Shown piece by piece: positions 45,991-56,490 of a DNA stretch of 64,000 nt. Position 1 is the first letter of the stretch; each line of letters starts with the position of its first letter. This DNA comes from Pyrenophora tritici-repentis (taxonomy: Eukaryota > Ascomycota > Dothideomycetes > Pleosporales > Pleosporaceae): positions 3,472,001 to 3,536,000 of the forward strand of contig NC_089390.1 in assembly GCF_003171515.1 (NCBI RefSeq), in the 5' to 3' direction. A program made the position numbers and the translations under genes. Below the pieces are notes generated by a model. It was not told where the DNA came from and ran no database searches. It saw nothing but the letters and a program-made list of their open reading frames with translations.

Positions 45991-48900
45991 TCAAATTGAA
46001 TCCGCGTAAGTTACATTGCCACACACTCTTCCCTGCGCGTTGACACCGGCGCCCTTGTCAAGCAGCAGCTTCACAATCGCCTCGTGGCCTCCTGCTGAAG
46101 CCGCCTGGAGTGCGTTACCGTACTCTCCACCCTGCGCGTTGACATCGGCGCCCTTGTTAAGCAGCAGCTTCACAATCGCCTCGTGGCCTCCTGCTGAAGC
46201 CGCCTGGAGTGCGTTGCCGTAGCCTCCACCCTGCGCGTTGACGTCGGCGCCCTTGTTAAGCAGCAGCTTCACAATCGCCTCGTGGCCTCCTGCTGAAGCC
46301 GCCTGGAGTGCGTTGCCGTAGCCTCCACCCTGCGCGTTGACGTCGGCGCCCTTGTCAAGCAGCAGCTTCACAATCGCCTCGTGGCCTCCTGCTGAAGCCG
46401 CCTGGAGTGCGTTGCCGTAGCCTCCACCCTGCGCGTTGACGTCGGCGCCCTTGTCAAGCAGCAGCTTCACAATCGCCTCGTGGCCTCGTGCTGAAGCCGC
46501 CTGGAGTGCGTTGCCGTAGCCTCCACCCTGCGCGTTGACGTCGGCGCCCTTGTCAAGCAGCAGCTTCACAATCGCCTCGTGGCCTCGTGCTGAAGCCGCC
46601 TGGAGTGCGTTGCCGTAGCCTCCACCCTGCGCGTTGACGTCGGCGCCCTTGTCAAGCAGCAGCTTCACAATCGCCTCGTGGCCTCGTGCTGAAGCCGCCT
46701 GGAGTGCGTTACCGTACTCTCTTCCCTGCGCGTTGACACCGGCGCCCTTGTCAAGCAGCAGCTTCACAATCGCCTCGTGGCCTCGTGCTGAAGCCGCCTG
46801 GAGTGCGTTGCCGTAGCCTCCACCCTGCGCGTTGACGTCGGCGCCCTTGTCAAGCAGCAGCTTCACAATCGCCTCGTGGCCTCCTGCTGAAGCCGCCTGG
46901 AGTGCGTTGCCGTAGCCTCCACCCTGCGCGTTGACGTCGGCGCCCTTGTTAAGCAGCAGCTTCACAATCGCCTCGTGGCCTCGTGCTGAAGCCGCCTGGA
47001 GTGCGTTGCCGTAGTATCCACCCTGCGCGTTGACATCGGCGCCCTTGTCAAGCAGCAGCTTCACAATCGCCTCGTGGCCTCCTGCTGAAGCCGCCTGGAG
47101 TGCGTTACCGTACTCTCCACCCTGCGCGTTGACATCGGCGCCCTTGTTAAGCAGCAGCTTCACAATCGCCTCGTGGCCTCCTGCTGAAGCCGCCTGGAGT
47201 GCGTTGCCGTAGCCTCCACCCTGCGCGTTGACGTCGGCGCCCTTGTTAAGCAGCAGCTTCACAATCGCCTCGTGGCCTCCTGCTGAAGCCGCCTGGAGTG
47301 CGTTGCCGTAGCCTCCACCCTGCGCGTTGACGTCGGCGCCCTTGTTAAGCAGCAGCTTCACAATCGCCTCGTGGCCTCCTGCTGAAGCCGCCTGGAGTGC
47401 GTTGCCGTAGCCTCCACCCTGCGCGTTGACGTCGGCGCCCTTGTCAAGCAGCAGCTTCACAATCGCCTCGTGGCCTCGTGCTGAAGCCGCCTGGAGTGCG
47501 TTACCGTACTCTCCACCCTGCGCGTTGACGTCGGCGCCCTTCTCAAGCAGCAGCTCTGTCGTCCCATAATGTCCGTTGTCTGCTGCGAGATATAATAGAG
47601 CTTGGTCGTAGCTATCCTTCCGTTCTAATACAAGTTTTTTCTCTTGCCCTTGACTTGAGAGTAACTTTTCTAGTGTGCTTGATATACCGAATCGTGCTGC
47701 AAGATGTAATCCTGTGCTGTTCTTAGGATATTTTTGGCTATAACCGCGGTACTTATATCTCGGAGCTAAGAGCACCTGCGTAGCGCTCGAAACTAAGCAG
47801 CTATTAGAAAGGAACAAATAGACTAGCGCGCACGCATCGCTCTCCACCTTCACAATATGCTCTCCCCAATGATTGGCAGCATAGTCTAAGAACTTGCTCT
47901 CTTTAAGCCTTTTATCAAACTCTTTGTCAAAGGAGCAGCTACCCGTTTTGAAAACATCGAACGATAGGTAAGTGAGGCATGTTAAGGTAATGTGCAGCGG
48001 GGCACTAGGGTCCCACGTGTCTCTGATGCGCTCAAAATACTCTTGCGTAGTGTAGTGCACAAGACGGATAACAGCGCTTTCGCGATCGACAACGACAAGG
48101 CCAGCACACACAGATAGTAGGTCCTCGACATCAGGTAGGTTGTCGGGATCGAGCTCCGGTTCCTCTAGCTCCACCGCTAGGGCGCAGCACAGCTCGGCCG
48201 TAGTAAGTGGTCTCCTTGCGTACGTAATCCACAACAGGACTTTCTTGGCTAGTTCGTAGTGTCCATCTAACTGGCTCTTAATTCGCTGCAAAGCGTCTTC
48301 GTATGCATCATTAAGCGCGGCTGAGCCTTTTAAGAGATTGTCTAGCGTCGTCCTAACCTTCTTCGCCGTTGTCTTGTCTGACAGAGAATCGATGTGTAAG
48401 CGAGCAAGAAGAAACCTAAAAACTCGTGAGTCTGTATCACGTTACAGACCTAACAAATGACTTACATGCCGTCTACTTTCTCCGCGATTTTCTCTTCCAC
48501 CATTTGCTGCAGCGCAGGGTCTCGCTGAATGCATTTAGGTAGTCGGTACATCTGGCCGGCTATAAATCGCCTCACGTCTTCATTGCTAGCTCGGACTTCG
48601 AGCCTGTGCGCTTGTTTAAATTCAGTTTCGACTTGGGGTATAAACCGCGAGGTGGTCACAAGGCGAACATCTTGTCCTGCCTGCAAGTCTCGGAGTCTGG
48701 CTAGAAACAGGCGGCGAGTGCCGTCGCTGTCTCGACACTCATCCAGAGCATCAATCGCAATATAGACAGTGGGGTGCATTGCAACTACCTCTCGGAGGGC
48801 GCCAAAGATCTCCTCAAGCGATGGCTTCGTGCCTCGATCGGCATGCTGCTTGTATAGTCGTTCTACAGGCTCTGCCGTCGATGGTCGACCCTGCACTAGC

Positions 48901-49786
48901 TGCTTAACGATAGCTGCCAGCATACTAGAGGCATCCTGCTCTTCCTTTGCTTTGTAGTTGCAGTACACATACGCAACTCCCAACGAGCTGCTCTGCGCAG
49001 ACTTTAGGAGGTGGTCGATCGCGATCGCTGCCACCATTGTCTTGCCGGCGCCGGGAATCCCCGGGCAGAAGAGCGTGCCCTTCGGCTCACCAAGCCACTT
49101 CGCGAACTCGGGCGCATCGAGAAACCACTGGCCCGTTCCCTTCTGTCTGCGACCTATGATGTCCGATTGTTGCGCGGGGTAGTCGGTAGGCGAAACCCAT
49201 CCCACCATCTTCCTGTGCCTTGCATTGGTTTCATCTTGCTAGATCTCGTCTACTCGAGACTGTATTGCGGGCACGTGTGTTCGAACGAAGCCGGTATCGT
49301 CCTTAATAGCCTGAGAGAGTTTGCTTCTTTATGTGAGCGGCCTTGCTCTGCGGTCTTAGTTACTATTGAGGCTTACAAATTGTCTATCTGCAACGCGATC
49401 CCCACGAGCGTCTTTAAACGCTCGATTCCGGCCAATATGCTAGCGATTTCTTCCTTCTTGAACTTCCACATCAGCGCTTTGCCTGCCTGCTGTAATCTAC
49501 CTCCATCGGTCATCTTAGTCTGTAGTACCTCCAGCGCCTGCTTATACTGGTCGAGCGGTCCATTCTCGACTCCAAGGGCTCGGATGGCGGTGTGCCACGG
49601 TGCGTCCACGCTTCCCTCCTCGAGACGGAACCTTAAGTTGGTAAGGAGGCTGTGTGCGTTTGAGGCCTCAACGGCGCACCTTGCACGATCTTTGGAAGCA
49701 TCGTTGACGTCGTTTAGGTACCCAAGGACCTTACCCGAGAGCTGGAGAACTGCAATGATGCTAGCTGTGACGCTGAGGGGATCCAT
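45991..49786 (-). pseudogene. NLR-type gene: STAND N-domain, NACHT, ankyrin repeats; nonsense mutation
   Basis: Exons read as 49786-49377, 49323-48466 and 48415-45991. The N terminus MDPLSVTASIIAVLQLSGKV is the usual start of fungal STAND proteins. The NACHT domain shows Walker A GIPGAGKTM and Walker B-type TVYIAIDALDEC, then winged-helix-like VLLWITYARRPLTTAELCCAL. The C terminus has one diverged and 15 nearly identical 33-residue ankyrin repeats. The family is thought to sense non-self and trigger immunity or cell death. TAG at 49239-49241 interrupts exon 2 between RVDEI and QDETNARHRK, where Gln is expected. The change CAG to TAG fits RIP. Translation from ATG 49208 could still give a NACHT-ankyrin protein lacking the N-domain. 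The short tail after repeat 15 (VCGNVTYADSI) suggests the array was cut at its end. Confidence 0.75.
46027..47511 (-). repeat. Tandem array of 15 near-identical 99-bp ankyrin units
   Basis: Fifteen units of exactly 99 bp, each coding (E/G/Y)YGNALQAASA(R/G)GHEAIV and then KLLL(D/N)KGA(D/G)VNAQG(G/R). Variation is nearly confined to five codons, so the array is much more uniform than the diverged unit just upstream (YLAADNGHYGTTELLLEKGA). Such uniformity implies recent amplification or ongoing gene conversion. Confidence 0.9.
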
Positions 49787-50376
49787 ACCCAGACAAAATC
49801 GGCGGACGAAGCAAGTACGGATGGAAGAGCTACTGGAGAAGAGAGCGGCATCGTGTAGGCAGCCAAGTTGCAAGCGCCTAGGCTGAGGGATGCCGTAGCA
49901 AGGCTGAACAGCTGCATACGATGTGCGTTGTGCTGCGCCGCATCAGGTGCAGCCGTGCAGCAGGTTGACCATCAACCAGAGGGCTCTTTCGTTTCGTGTT
50001 GAAGGGCGCAAAATGATGCATTCCTATGAAGCGAGTGTTATATTGCGTCGCATGAGCGCGGCAGGCCTCGACCGGCGATCCCTTGTGGCAAGTGTTTCTT
50101 GGGTTGCTCTCGTCACGTGTGTTCGAGGCAAACTACAGATCCTGCAGCGTTGCATGAGTTCAGTTAATAACTTATGTTCCAATTAATCGCTTGCTGACTT
50201 TACTGACTTGTGCGTGCTTTGATCAAGAAGATACACCTAAGCTTTTTTAGAGTCGTCTATGAAAGGTTACATAATGGCTATTTTTAGCGACTTTGTTGCC
50301 AAGAGTCGTGCCAGGTGTCGTACCAGCTGCCACTCCTACCACATACCCGTCACACAACCACACCCACACAGTAGAC
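49787..50376. other. Intergenic between NLR and transposase relics
   Basis: About 0.6 kb. It should contain the promoter of the NLR gene and the left end of the Fot1-like element, but its inverted repeats could not be located. Confidence 0.4.
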
Positions 50377-52065
50377 ATGGATCGAGCCAGCCAGGTGCTG
50401 GCGCAACCCATCCCTCCAAATGTGCCCAGAACATATGCTGTCCTATCAGAACGGGGCAATGTGCCTATCTCAACACTCTGCCATCGCAAGCACTGACGAC
50501 GCTCGAAAGAGAAACTGGCAGAGAGCCGGCAATACCTCACCCCTAAAGAAGAAAAAGCCCTCGTAAAGTTTATATTACTGGTGTCTAGTCTTAGGCACCC
50601 TGTGCGAATCAAATTCATGCGCTCGCTAGCGTTCCGAATCGCTCTCCGTCGATCCACGAACAGGCCCCTCAAGCCCCCGGGCCCTAATTGGCCCCGCGCG
50701 TTCGAAAAACGCCATGCAGAATTAAGAGCGAGACGAGTGAAGGCTATGGATTGGAAGCGACGTAATAGTCACATATACGATAAGGTCACGGAGTGGTTTA
50801 AAGTGATTAGCAAAGTACTTGAAGACCCAAACATCTTGCCTACCAATGTCTATAACATGGATGAGACTGGAGTCATGCTTAGTATGCTTGGATCCGTCAA
50901 AGTTCTTGTAGGTAAGGACGATATTCGAGACTATAGGGGCGCTAGTGCCAAGCGCCAAATGGTGTCTTCTATCGAATGTGTCAGTGCCGACGGTAGGCCG
51001 CTGCTACCGCTCGTTATCTAGCCAGCTTCGACACATCGAAGCAACTAGACCACGTACCCGACCCCTAGATGGCATTACGGGCACTCTAAAAATAGGTACA
51101 ACGACTCAAAGATTAACTTAGAGTGGCTTACACGAGTTTTCGATCCCCAAACTAAGGACATAGCTAACGGCAAGCCACGTGTCCTTATGAACGATGGTTT
51201 TGGAACGCATAAAACCGTCGAAATTCTGGAATTTTGCCTCGAGAACAACATCATCCTTTGTCGCCTCCCCTCTCACACCTCCCACAAACTGCAGCCCTGT
51301 AACGTTGGGATCTTCGCACCCTTAAAGACAGCCTACCGCGACGAGGTTGAACGACTCAATAGAGGCGGTATAGATCGAATTGGCAAGGAGCATTTCACTT
51401 CTCTATACAAACCCGCACGAGACAAGGCGTTCACGAAGAGGAACATCCTAGCCGGGTGGGCCGCGACTGGTTTATTCCCCTTAAATCCAGAAAGAGTGCT
51501 CCGAGGAATTCAAAAGCCCACACCTAAGCTCACCATCCCAGACGTCTCTCAAGGGCAGCTGGTATCTGCTTCGGGAGACGAAGTACTGCAGACCCCGCTA
51601 ACTCTAGTAACGCCCAAGACAACAGACGCTCTTGCATCATTACAGAGCATGATAGAGAAGGATGCCCACACGCTTGACGAGAAGAGCAAGCAGCGCCTGC
51701 AGAAACACGTACGGAAGATTGCGACCGCAGATAAGATGTCTTTTGCCAAGTGCGGCCTACTACAGGATCAGAACCGCTTCCTGTTCCAGGTAAATAACGC
51801 CAAAGCTCGTCGATCGACGAGATCAGTGGTCTTAGGGAAGGCGAAGGTAATGAGCTATAAGGATCTAGAGGAGGCACGAGCAAAGCGTGAGGTGAAGGAT
51901 CAGGCTGCTGCGATGAAGGGAAAACGAGATCAGAAGCGCAAGGCTTCTACAGCAGAAGAGGCAGGTCCATCGGTCTCTAAGCGCAAAGCGGTGCTACCAA
52001 GTGCGACTCAGCTAGCAGACGCTACGGAGGTGTCTTGGGTGGCTCCAGTGGCGAAGATGTATTAG
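50377..52065 (+). pseudogene. Degenerate Fot1/pogo-like (Tc1-mariner) DDE transposase
   Basis: A single frame of 563 codons from ATG 50377 with three in-frame stops: TGA 50494-50496, TAG 51019-51021 and TAG 51046-51048. Family features: MDRASQVLAQPIPPNVPRTY at the start, first catalytic Asp in YNMDETGV, second in MNDGFGTHKT, and the third region LPSHTSHKLQPCNVG, in which Asn (AAC 51301-51303) replaces the expected third catalytic Asp. Both TAGs stand where Trp is expected, and neighbouring replacements also fit G-to-A after T. A basic, Lys-rich tail (KRKASTAEEAG) follows. The element is dead; ends were not identified. Confidence 0.8.
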
Positions 52066-52577
52066 GGTCAGGAAGTATCTTGTGCAGCATTGCTGGAGAC
52101 CAATATTAAATAAGATAAAAATAAGTTAAGAACTAAGTCTATCGTATGTTCACTTGGTTAGAGGTCTCTAAGTCGCTGATCTACAGACTTGTCCGGACAA
52201 GCTTAGCATACCTGCTGATATATATAAATTACTTAGGCTTAATTACATACAGCTTATGCAGAGATCTTAACTAGCCTGTGTTAGAACTCGCTTACTCCGA
52301 TATCTTTGACTAGGGTGGCGATTTTCCATAAATCTACGCGCAGTAGTAACCACAGGATTCCTAATAACTTACTGTTGTGGTAGATAGACTTCCAGCGCTT
52401 AGGCGCTTTTCTTATGTCTTTTATGTAGTATAGATCCTACAGCTGATCCTATAGCAAGCATTCGCGATTCTAGCATGAAATGATGCTTTGCGCGAGATTG
52501 ACAAGACAGCTGTAAGGTAGTGGTAATTTTCTGATCAAAATAGTGCATAGTATAGAGAGACAGCTTGAGAACGTGAT
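52066..52577. other. AT-rich sequence downstream of the transposase relic
   Basis: About 0.5 kb, rich in taagct/cttagg words, probably the right part of the Fot1-like element and other decayed repeats. The short inverted pair cttgtccggacaag lies near 52189-52202. No gene. Confidence 0.4.
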
Positions 52578-53510
52578 CTATAAGCGCTCAAACATTATTA
52601 AGACGTGTAGGCAGGTATCTATTCCATTGAAGATGGGTACCTCGCTTATTTTTCGACAGAGTGTTTTTCTACCTACGGTGAGGGACGTTAGAATCTTACG
52701 TGCCAAAAACGATTCCTGTTGAACCCAGGCGCGGTTTTTAGTGGGACAAGCTCCGCATCCATGGCGAGCCCGGAGTGATGTGCAGGTACCTCGAAATACT
52801 GCTCCTGTTGTCTTCGGATTGAGAGTTTGATCGTTCGGGAAGTACCATCTGGCATACAGAAAGGCACTTCGACGCGTTTGGAAGGTGCGTTGACTCCGCA
52901 TCCTAAGTCGAGAAAGCCCTCATGCACGTTTGCTGCGCTTTGGGCTGAGATGACGAATTCAGCAGTGTGGTAGATGGAGGACATATGTGGCATCTCGTAC
53001 ATTTGGTCCTCCCAATCTCTTGAATGATGCGAATCGCGTCAATCCACAAGTAACACAGGCCAAAGGAGCGCGTAACGTGAATGGCGTCTGCGAGCGTGCA
53101 TGGGAAGGTAACCATATCAATACCATCCATGTGCGATCTCAAGTTGTCTTTCATCGTTGTCAAATTCCCTTCCATGCCCCATGCGTAACTGAGACATGCG
53201 TAGTCTCCCCGTTGGCGATCCGGCGAAGACAGTATAGATGTACTGTCAACAAGAAGAATACTCAGCAGTGATGTCTAGGACACGACGTGGCCATTCTACT
53301 CTAGGGGAGACGCAGAGTGGATGATGTGTCTTGCAGTCCTGATACCATGTCTGTCTCTTTTAGGCGACTTTGAAGGTCATCTTTTAGTTCGCGGTAGTCA
53401 TCACGCTCGCAGTCTCGAAGATCCAACCAGGGGACAGCGTATCATTCCCCCACATCTGCTTGTCTCTCAGCATTAGCCTGCAATGGGTCCCCACACTTCA
53501 ACCAACCCAT
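52578..53510 (-). pseudogene. 5' fragment of a HET-domain gene with several frameshifts
   Basis: Reading the minus strand in shifting frames recovers the HET order: ATG 53510 (MGWLKCGDPLQANAERQADV), CKTHHPLC followed by PRRVLDITAEYSS, then motif 1 DYACLSYAWG, motif 2 TLADAIHVTRSFGLCYLWID, then MYEMPHMSSIYHTAEFVISA, and NRAWVQQESFLARKIL. Frame changes occur near 53020, 53260, 53400-53460 and 52740, and a stop near 53247. The alpha/beta HET core is therefore present but unreadable. Beyond 52578 similarity ends; the rest of such a gene lies at 44406-44840. Product role would be allorecognition and cell death. Confidence 0.7.
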
Positions 53511-54569
53511 TATACTTTATTGGATCTCAGTGATATAGCAAACAGCACGCAACGCTGCGGTTGACACAATTCATGTGAGTATATGTTACAGTCTCTTCTT
53601 ACTTGAAACCCCTTATTCCACAATTGACTTGATCGACTTACCAATTGGTGTGTAGAACTCATAGAGATGTGACATGGGCCATATTTCAACAGTGTTATAG
53701 GTTGTGCGTCTGATACGAACACGGAAACCCTACTTTTGACAATCGTAAACAGCGCTCAAGACCTGTAGGATGAGAGAGCAACCTGAACAGGAGCTAGCAG
53801 AAGCAACAATGGCCTCATTGGTGCTTTCGTAGTAGCCGAGTGGAAAGTTACGACAGACGCCGCATTGGCGGGATACGGGAGAGAAGGCTCTTTTTGTGGT
53901 ACTGGCTTCATGGTCTCTGAACTGCCTGATGCCTGGAAATCTGGAGCTATCGCTTTCATTGAGACTGAGAGTGATTGCAAGAATCCGATAGGTGGCTTCC
54001 GTAAAGGGCAGTGGGTGGATGGTGGATCAGCTTCGGAGAACCAATGTCATTATCCGACGAGTAGATCAGAAGAAGTGATGGTAGTTGTCTGGAAGCCGAG
54101 GACAGGAAGTGGGAAGGCGGGACTCAGGTTTAACCAGTTTAACCAGACACGCTTCATGCGCCTTGGCATGCAGCGTTCAATGTCGATGATTGGCTCTTCA
54201 GAATCCTGCAGTCTTCTCCCACAAATGACATTCGACTTTACAAACTTCTCAGCCTTGCCATTAATTGCAATACGCCAGTCAGCCTTGCGTGAGCAAAACC
54301 TGCTGCCTAGCGATAAGCATAAACAAGTGACAAGACTCAGTATGCATATCAAGAAAAAAGAGAAAGAATAAGGTCAATATCGCTCTTGGCTTCCAAACGC
54401 GCATCTCATAAAATAACTCCATAAAGCCTAGGTATCACAACCTATACAGCAAGAAAGCCCGCCATCTTAACGAATCCAGCAACTCCAAGCAGCCATTGAA
54501 ACCATACCCCAATAACAGAATATTCCCAAACACCTCCTCTTACCCCATCTCTCTACCCCTCCTCCCCAT
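53511..54569. other. Intergenic, no supported gene
   Basis: About 1.06 kb. A 168-codon plus-strand frame (53865-54371) begins with TTG and has no known motif. The minus strand has a short signal-peptide-like stretch near 53757-53815 without a continuing exon of normal form. Neither is called. Confidence 0.4.
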
Positions 54570-54779
54570 CTAACATCCACCACCACCGCCTCCATCGCCT
54601 CCACCACCGCCGCCGCCACCTCCTCCGTCACCACCTCCGCCCCCTCCTCCATAAATTCCTCCCGTATACGCCGCGCCTCCACCCGTATAACCCCCGCCGT
54701 GATGTCTTCTGTTACGCCTCGACTGGCGCATGGGAGGAGGATAGGTGTTGGAAGGGGGTTTGGACATGCCGCAGCCCAT
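54570..54779 (-). CDS. Small glycine-rich protein with N-terminal acylation motif
   Basis: A 69-residue frame with ATG start, MGCGMSKPPSNTYPPPMRQS, then a basic RRNRRHH patch and a run of (G)n, GD and YTGG repeats ending in Cys. Gly2 with Ser6 fits N-myristoylation and Cys3 fits palmitoylation, so the product may be anchored to membranes; this is inference. The Gly/Asp-rich C-terminal part is coded by GGN repeats and could vary in length. It is unclear whether it is conserved. No domain is recognised. Confidence 0.5.
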   Translation of the reverse strand: MGCGMSKPPSNTYPPPMRQSRRNRRHHGGGYTGGGAAYTGGIYGGGGGGGDGGGGGGGGGGDGGGGGGC

Positions 54780-56490
54780 TTTGGCGGTTTTGCGTGGGGG
54801 TTGTGCCGTCTAAACCGGGCGGGCGGGCGTTGAGTTGAGTTGTGTCGTATGTACGTTTGTGCGATGGAAGAGTTGTTGTCGTCGCAAGATGTCTGAGTCG
54901 GGTCGGATTGTGCGATGATATCGTCGATGTCGAGAGATATATTGTACTGTACTGTAGCGTAGACGTATATACCCCAAGGAAGAAATAAGACGTGTGCGAG
55001 ATACTGATGAAATATACTTGTAATGACCCCCTTCCATCAACCACGGAACATCTCAACCCTTATATATCTACCTCTTACCACTCCAACAACTACCAAACCA
55101 GCTGACCAAAACCCGCATCACATCACCGACCCTCGAAAATCTGCCTTACACGCCGCTTCGCCATCAGCCACCATCATCAGGCGCGCCACCAATCCCTCTT
55201 CCAGCACCCTTAAGCGCAAGCGAAGCATCTACCCACCCACGAACCACACTCTTCATACGAACCCACCAAACCGCTTTCTTACACCGGGGTCCTCATTACG
55301 GCCAACCGGCCAACCGCCCAAACCCACATACGCCACCACAAACGTCTCTGAACCGGATTAGGAAATCATACAACGCATTCTGCCTCCCCGCATACACCCT
55401 TTTTTAGGTGTGCAGTGGACTCCGCCCATTCCAAAGCCACACAGCGACCTGGAGGCCTGATTGACGGACGCAGGGCTGAGACAAGCCGTGCTGTGCTACG
55501 CTGTGTCGTGCTGTGCCGATACCGAGGCTTAGTTACGTTAGTGTTGGCGCTGGAACAAGATCCATACATGAGGCTGTGCAAACACTAAACCCTGAACCGA
55601 ACTTGACCATGGTCACGTGACAAAAGCGGGACCCGTGATTACCCACTATTGCGCTAACCCCCATCAGGAAAATACATCGAGTGACGTAAAAGGGAAGGGT
55701 ACGCGGGCGAAGACAAGGCGACCAGAGGGCAAACAGAGTAGGGGACAAGTGAAACAAAGAAGCTTACGGCGTCCAAGGAGAAAAAACAAAGCTTGGCGAG
55801 ATGCTAGTTTGTTTATTGTTAGGCCGAAGGGAAGAAAGCCGAGGGGAAAATAAGACCTAATGCAGCTTTTCTAGTCGTAGTTGTCAGGTGCAACAATGAC
55901 TTGCAGATTAACGAGGCAAACTTGAAGAATGTGCCTTGTCAGCCATGCAACCACCTCTCCAGCCCGTCATCATCACCCAAACCACCCATCTATGCATGAA
56001 GAAAGTTATGTCATTGGGAGTATATAGCGCCATTCGGGGAAGAGATAGATGAAGATGAAAAACCCAACCCCAAAGGAAATATATATATGGGGGCTGCACA
56101 AAAAAAAGATAAGAGAAGAAATACGCAGCCCGTTCTCTCAGGGAAAACTCCTAGAGGTTGGGAATGGAACCACCGTGTCTCCAGCCCCGACTCATTTCTA
56201 TCATAGATCTGTCTTCGCTCTGGCTCGCTCGCTCTCTGTCTGTCTGTCTTTCAGGGGCGCATGGGTGTGTAGATGTGTAGAAAAGCAAGTCGTGGATGCC
56301 AACTGCTGATGCTACTCTCACTCGCTCGGTCCTGCGCATCGCATGAATCAAAGTAAAGTAAAAACACCCCGGGGATGCCGTATCCAAAAGAAGAAGAAGA
56401 AGCCCTGTACCCGCCGAATGCTCATTATACAACAGTTTCGTTTCGTCTCGTCTACGTTGGTGTGGTTCCTGGGGTGTCGCACTGCGTCTC
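54780..56490. other. Intergenic between two minus-strand genes
   Basis: About 1.7 kb. An ATG-started plus-strand frame of 112 codons (55023-55361) is Pro/Thr-rich without features and is not called. The right end is the 3' flank of the transporter. Confidence 0.45.

Noticed and set aside
46027..47511. Regular 99-bp repeats resembling a CRISPR-like or satellite array
   Set aside because: The units are in-frame ankyrin repeats continuous with a NACHT protein; there are no spacers.
53757..54371. Possible small secreted protein (minus) or 168-codon frame (plus)
   Set aside because: The plus frame starts at TTG without known motifs. The minus signal-like MRPLLLLLAPVQVALSS needs an intron of about 35 nt, shorter than usual, to continue.
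55023..55361. 112-codon ATG frame
   Set aside because: Low-complexity Pro/Thr composition in the CT-rich sequence beyond a promoter, with no domain.
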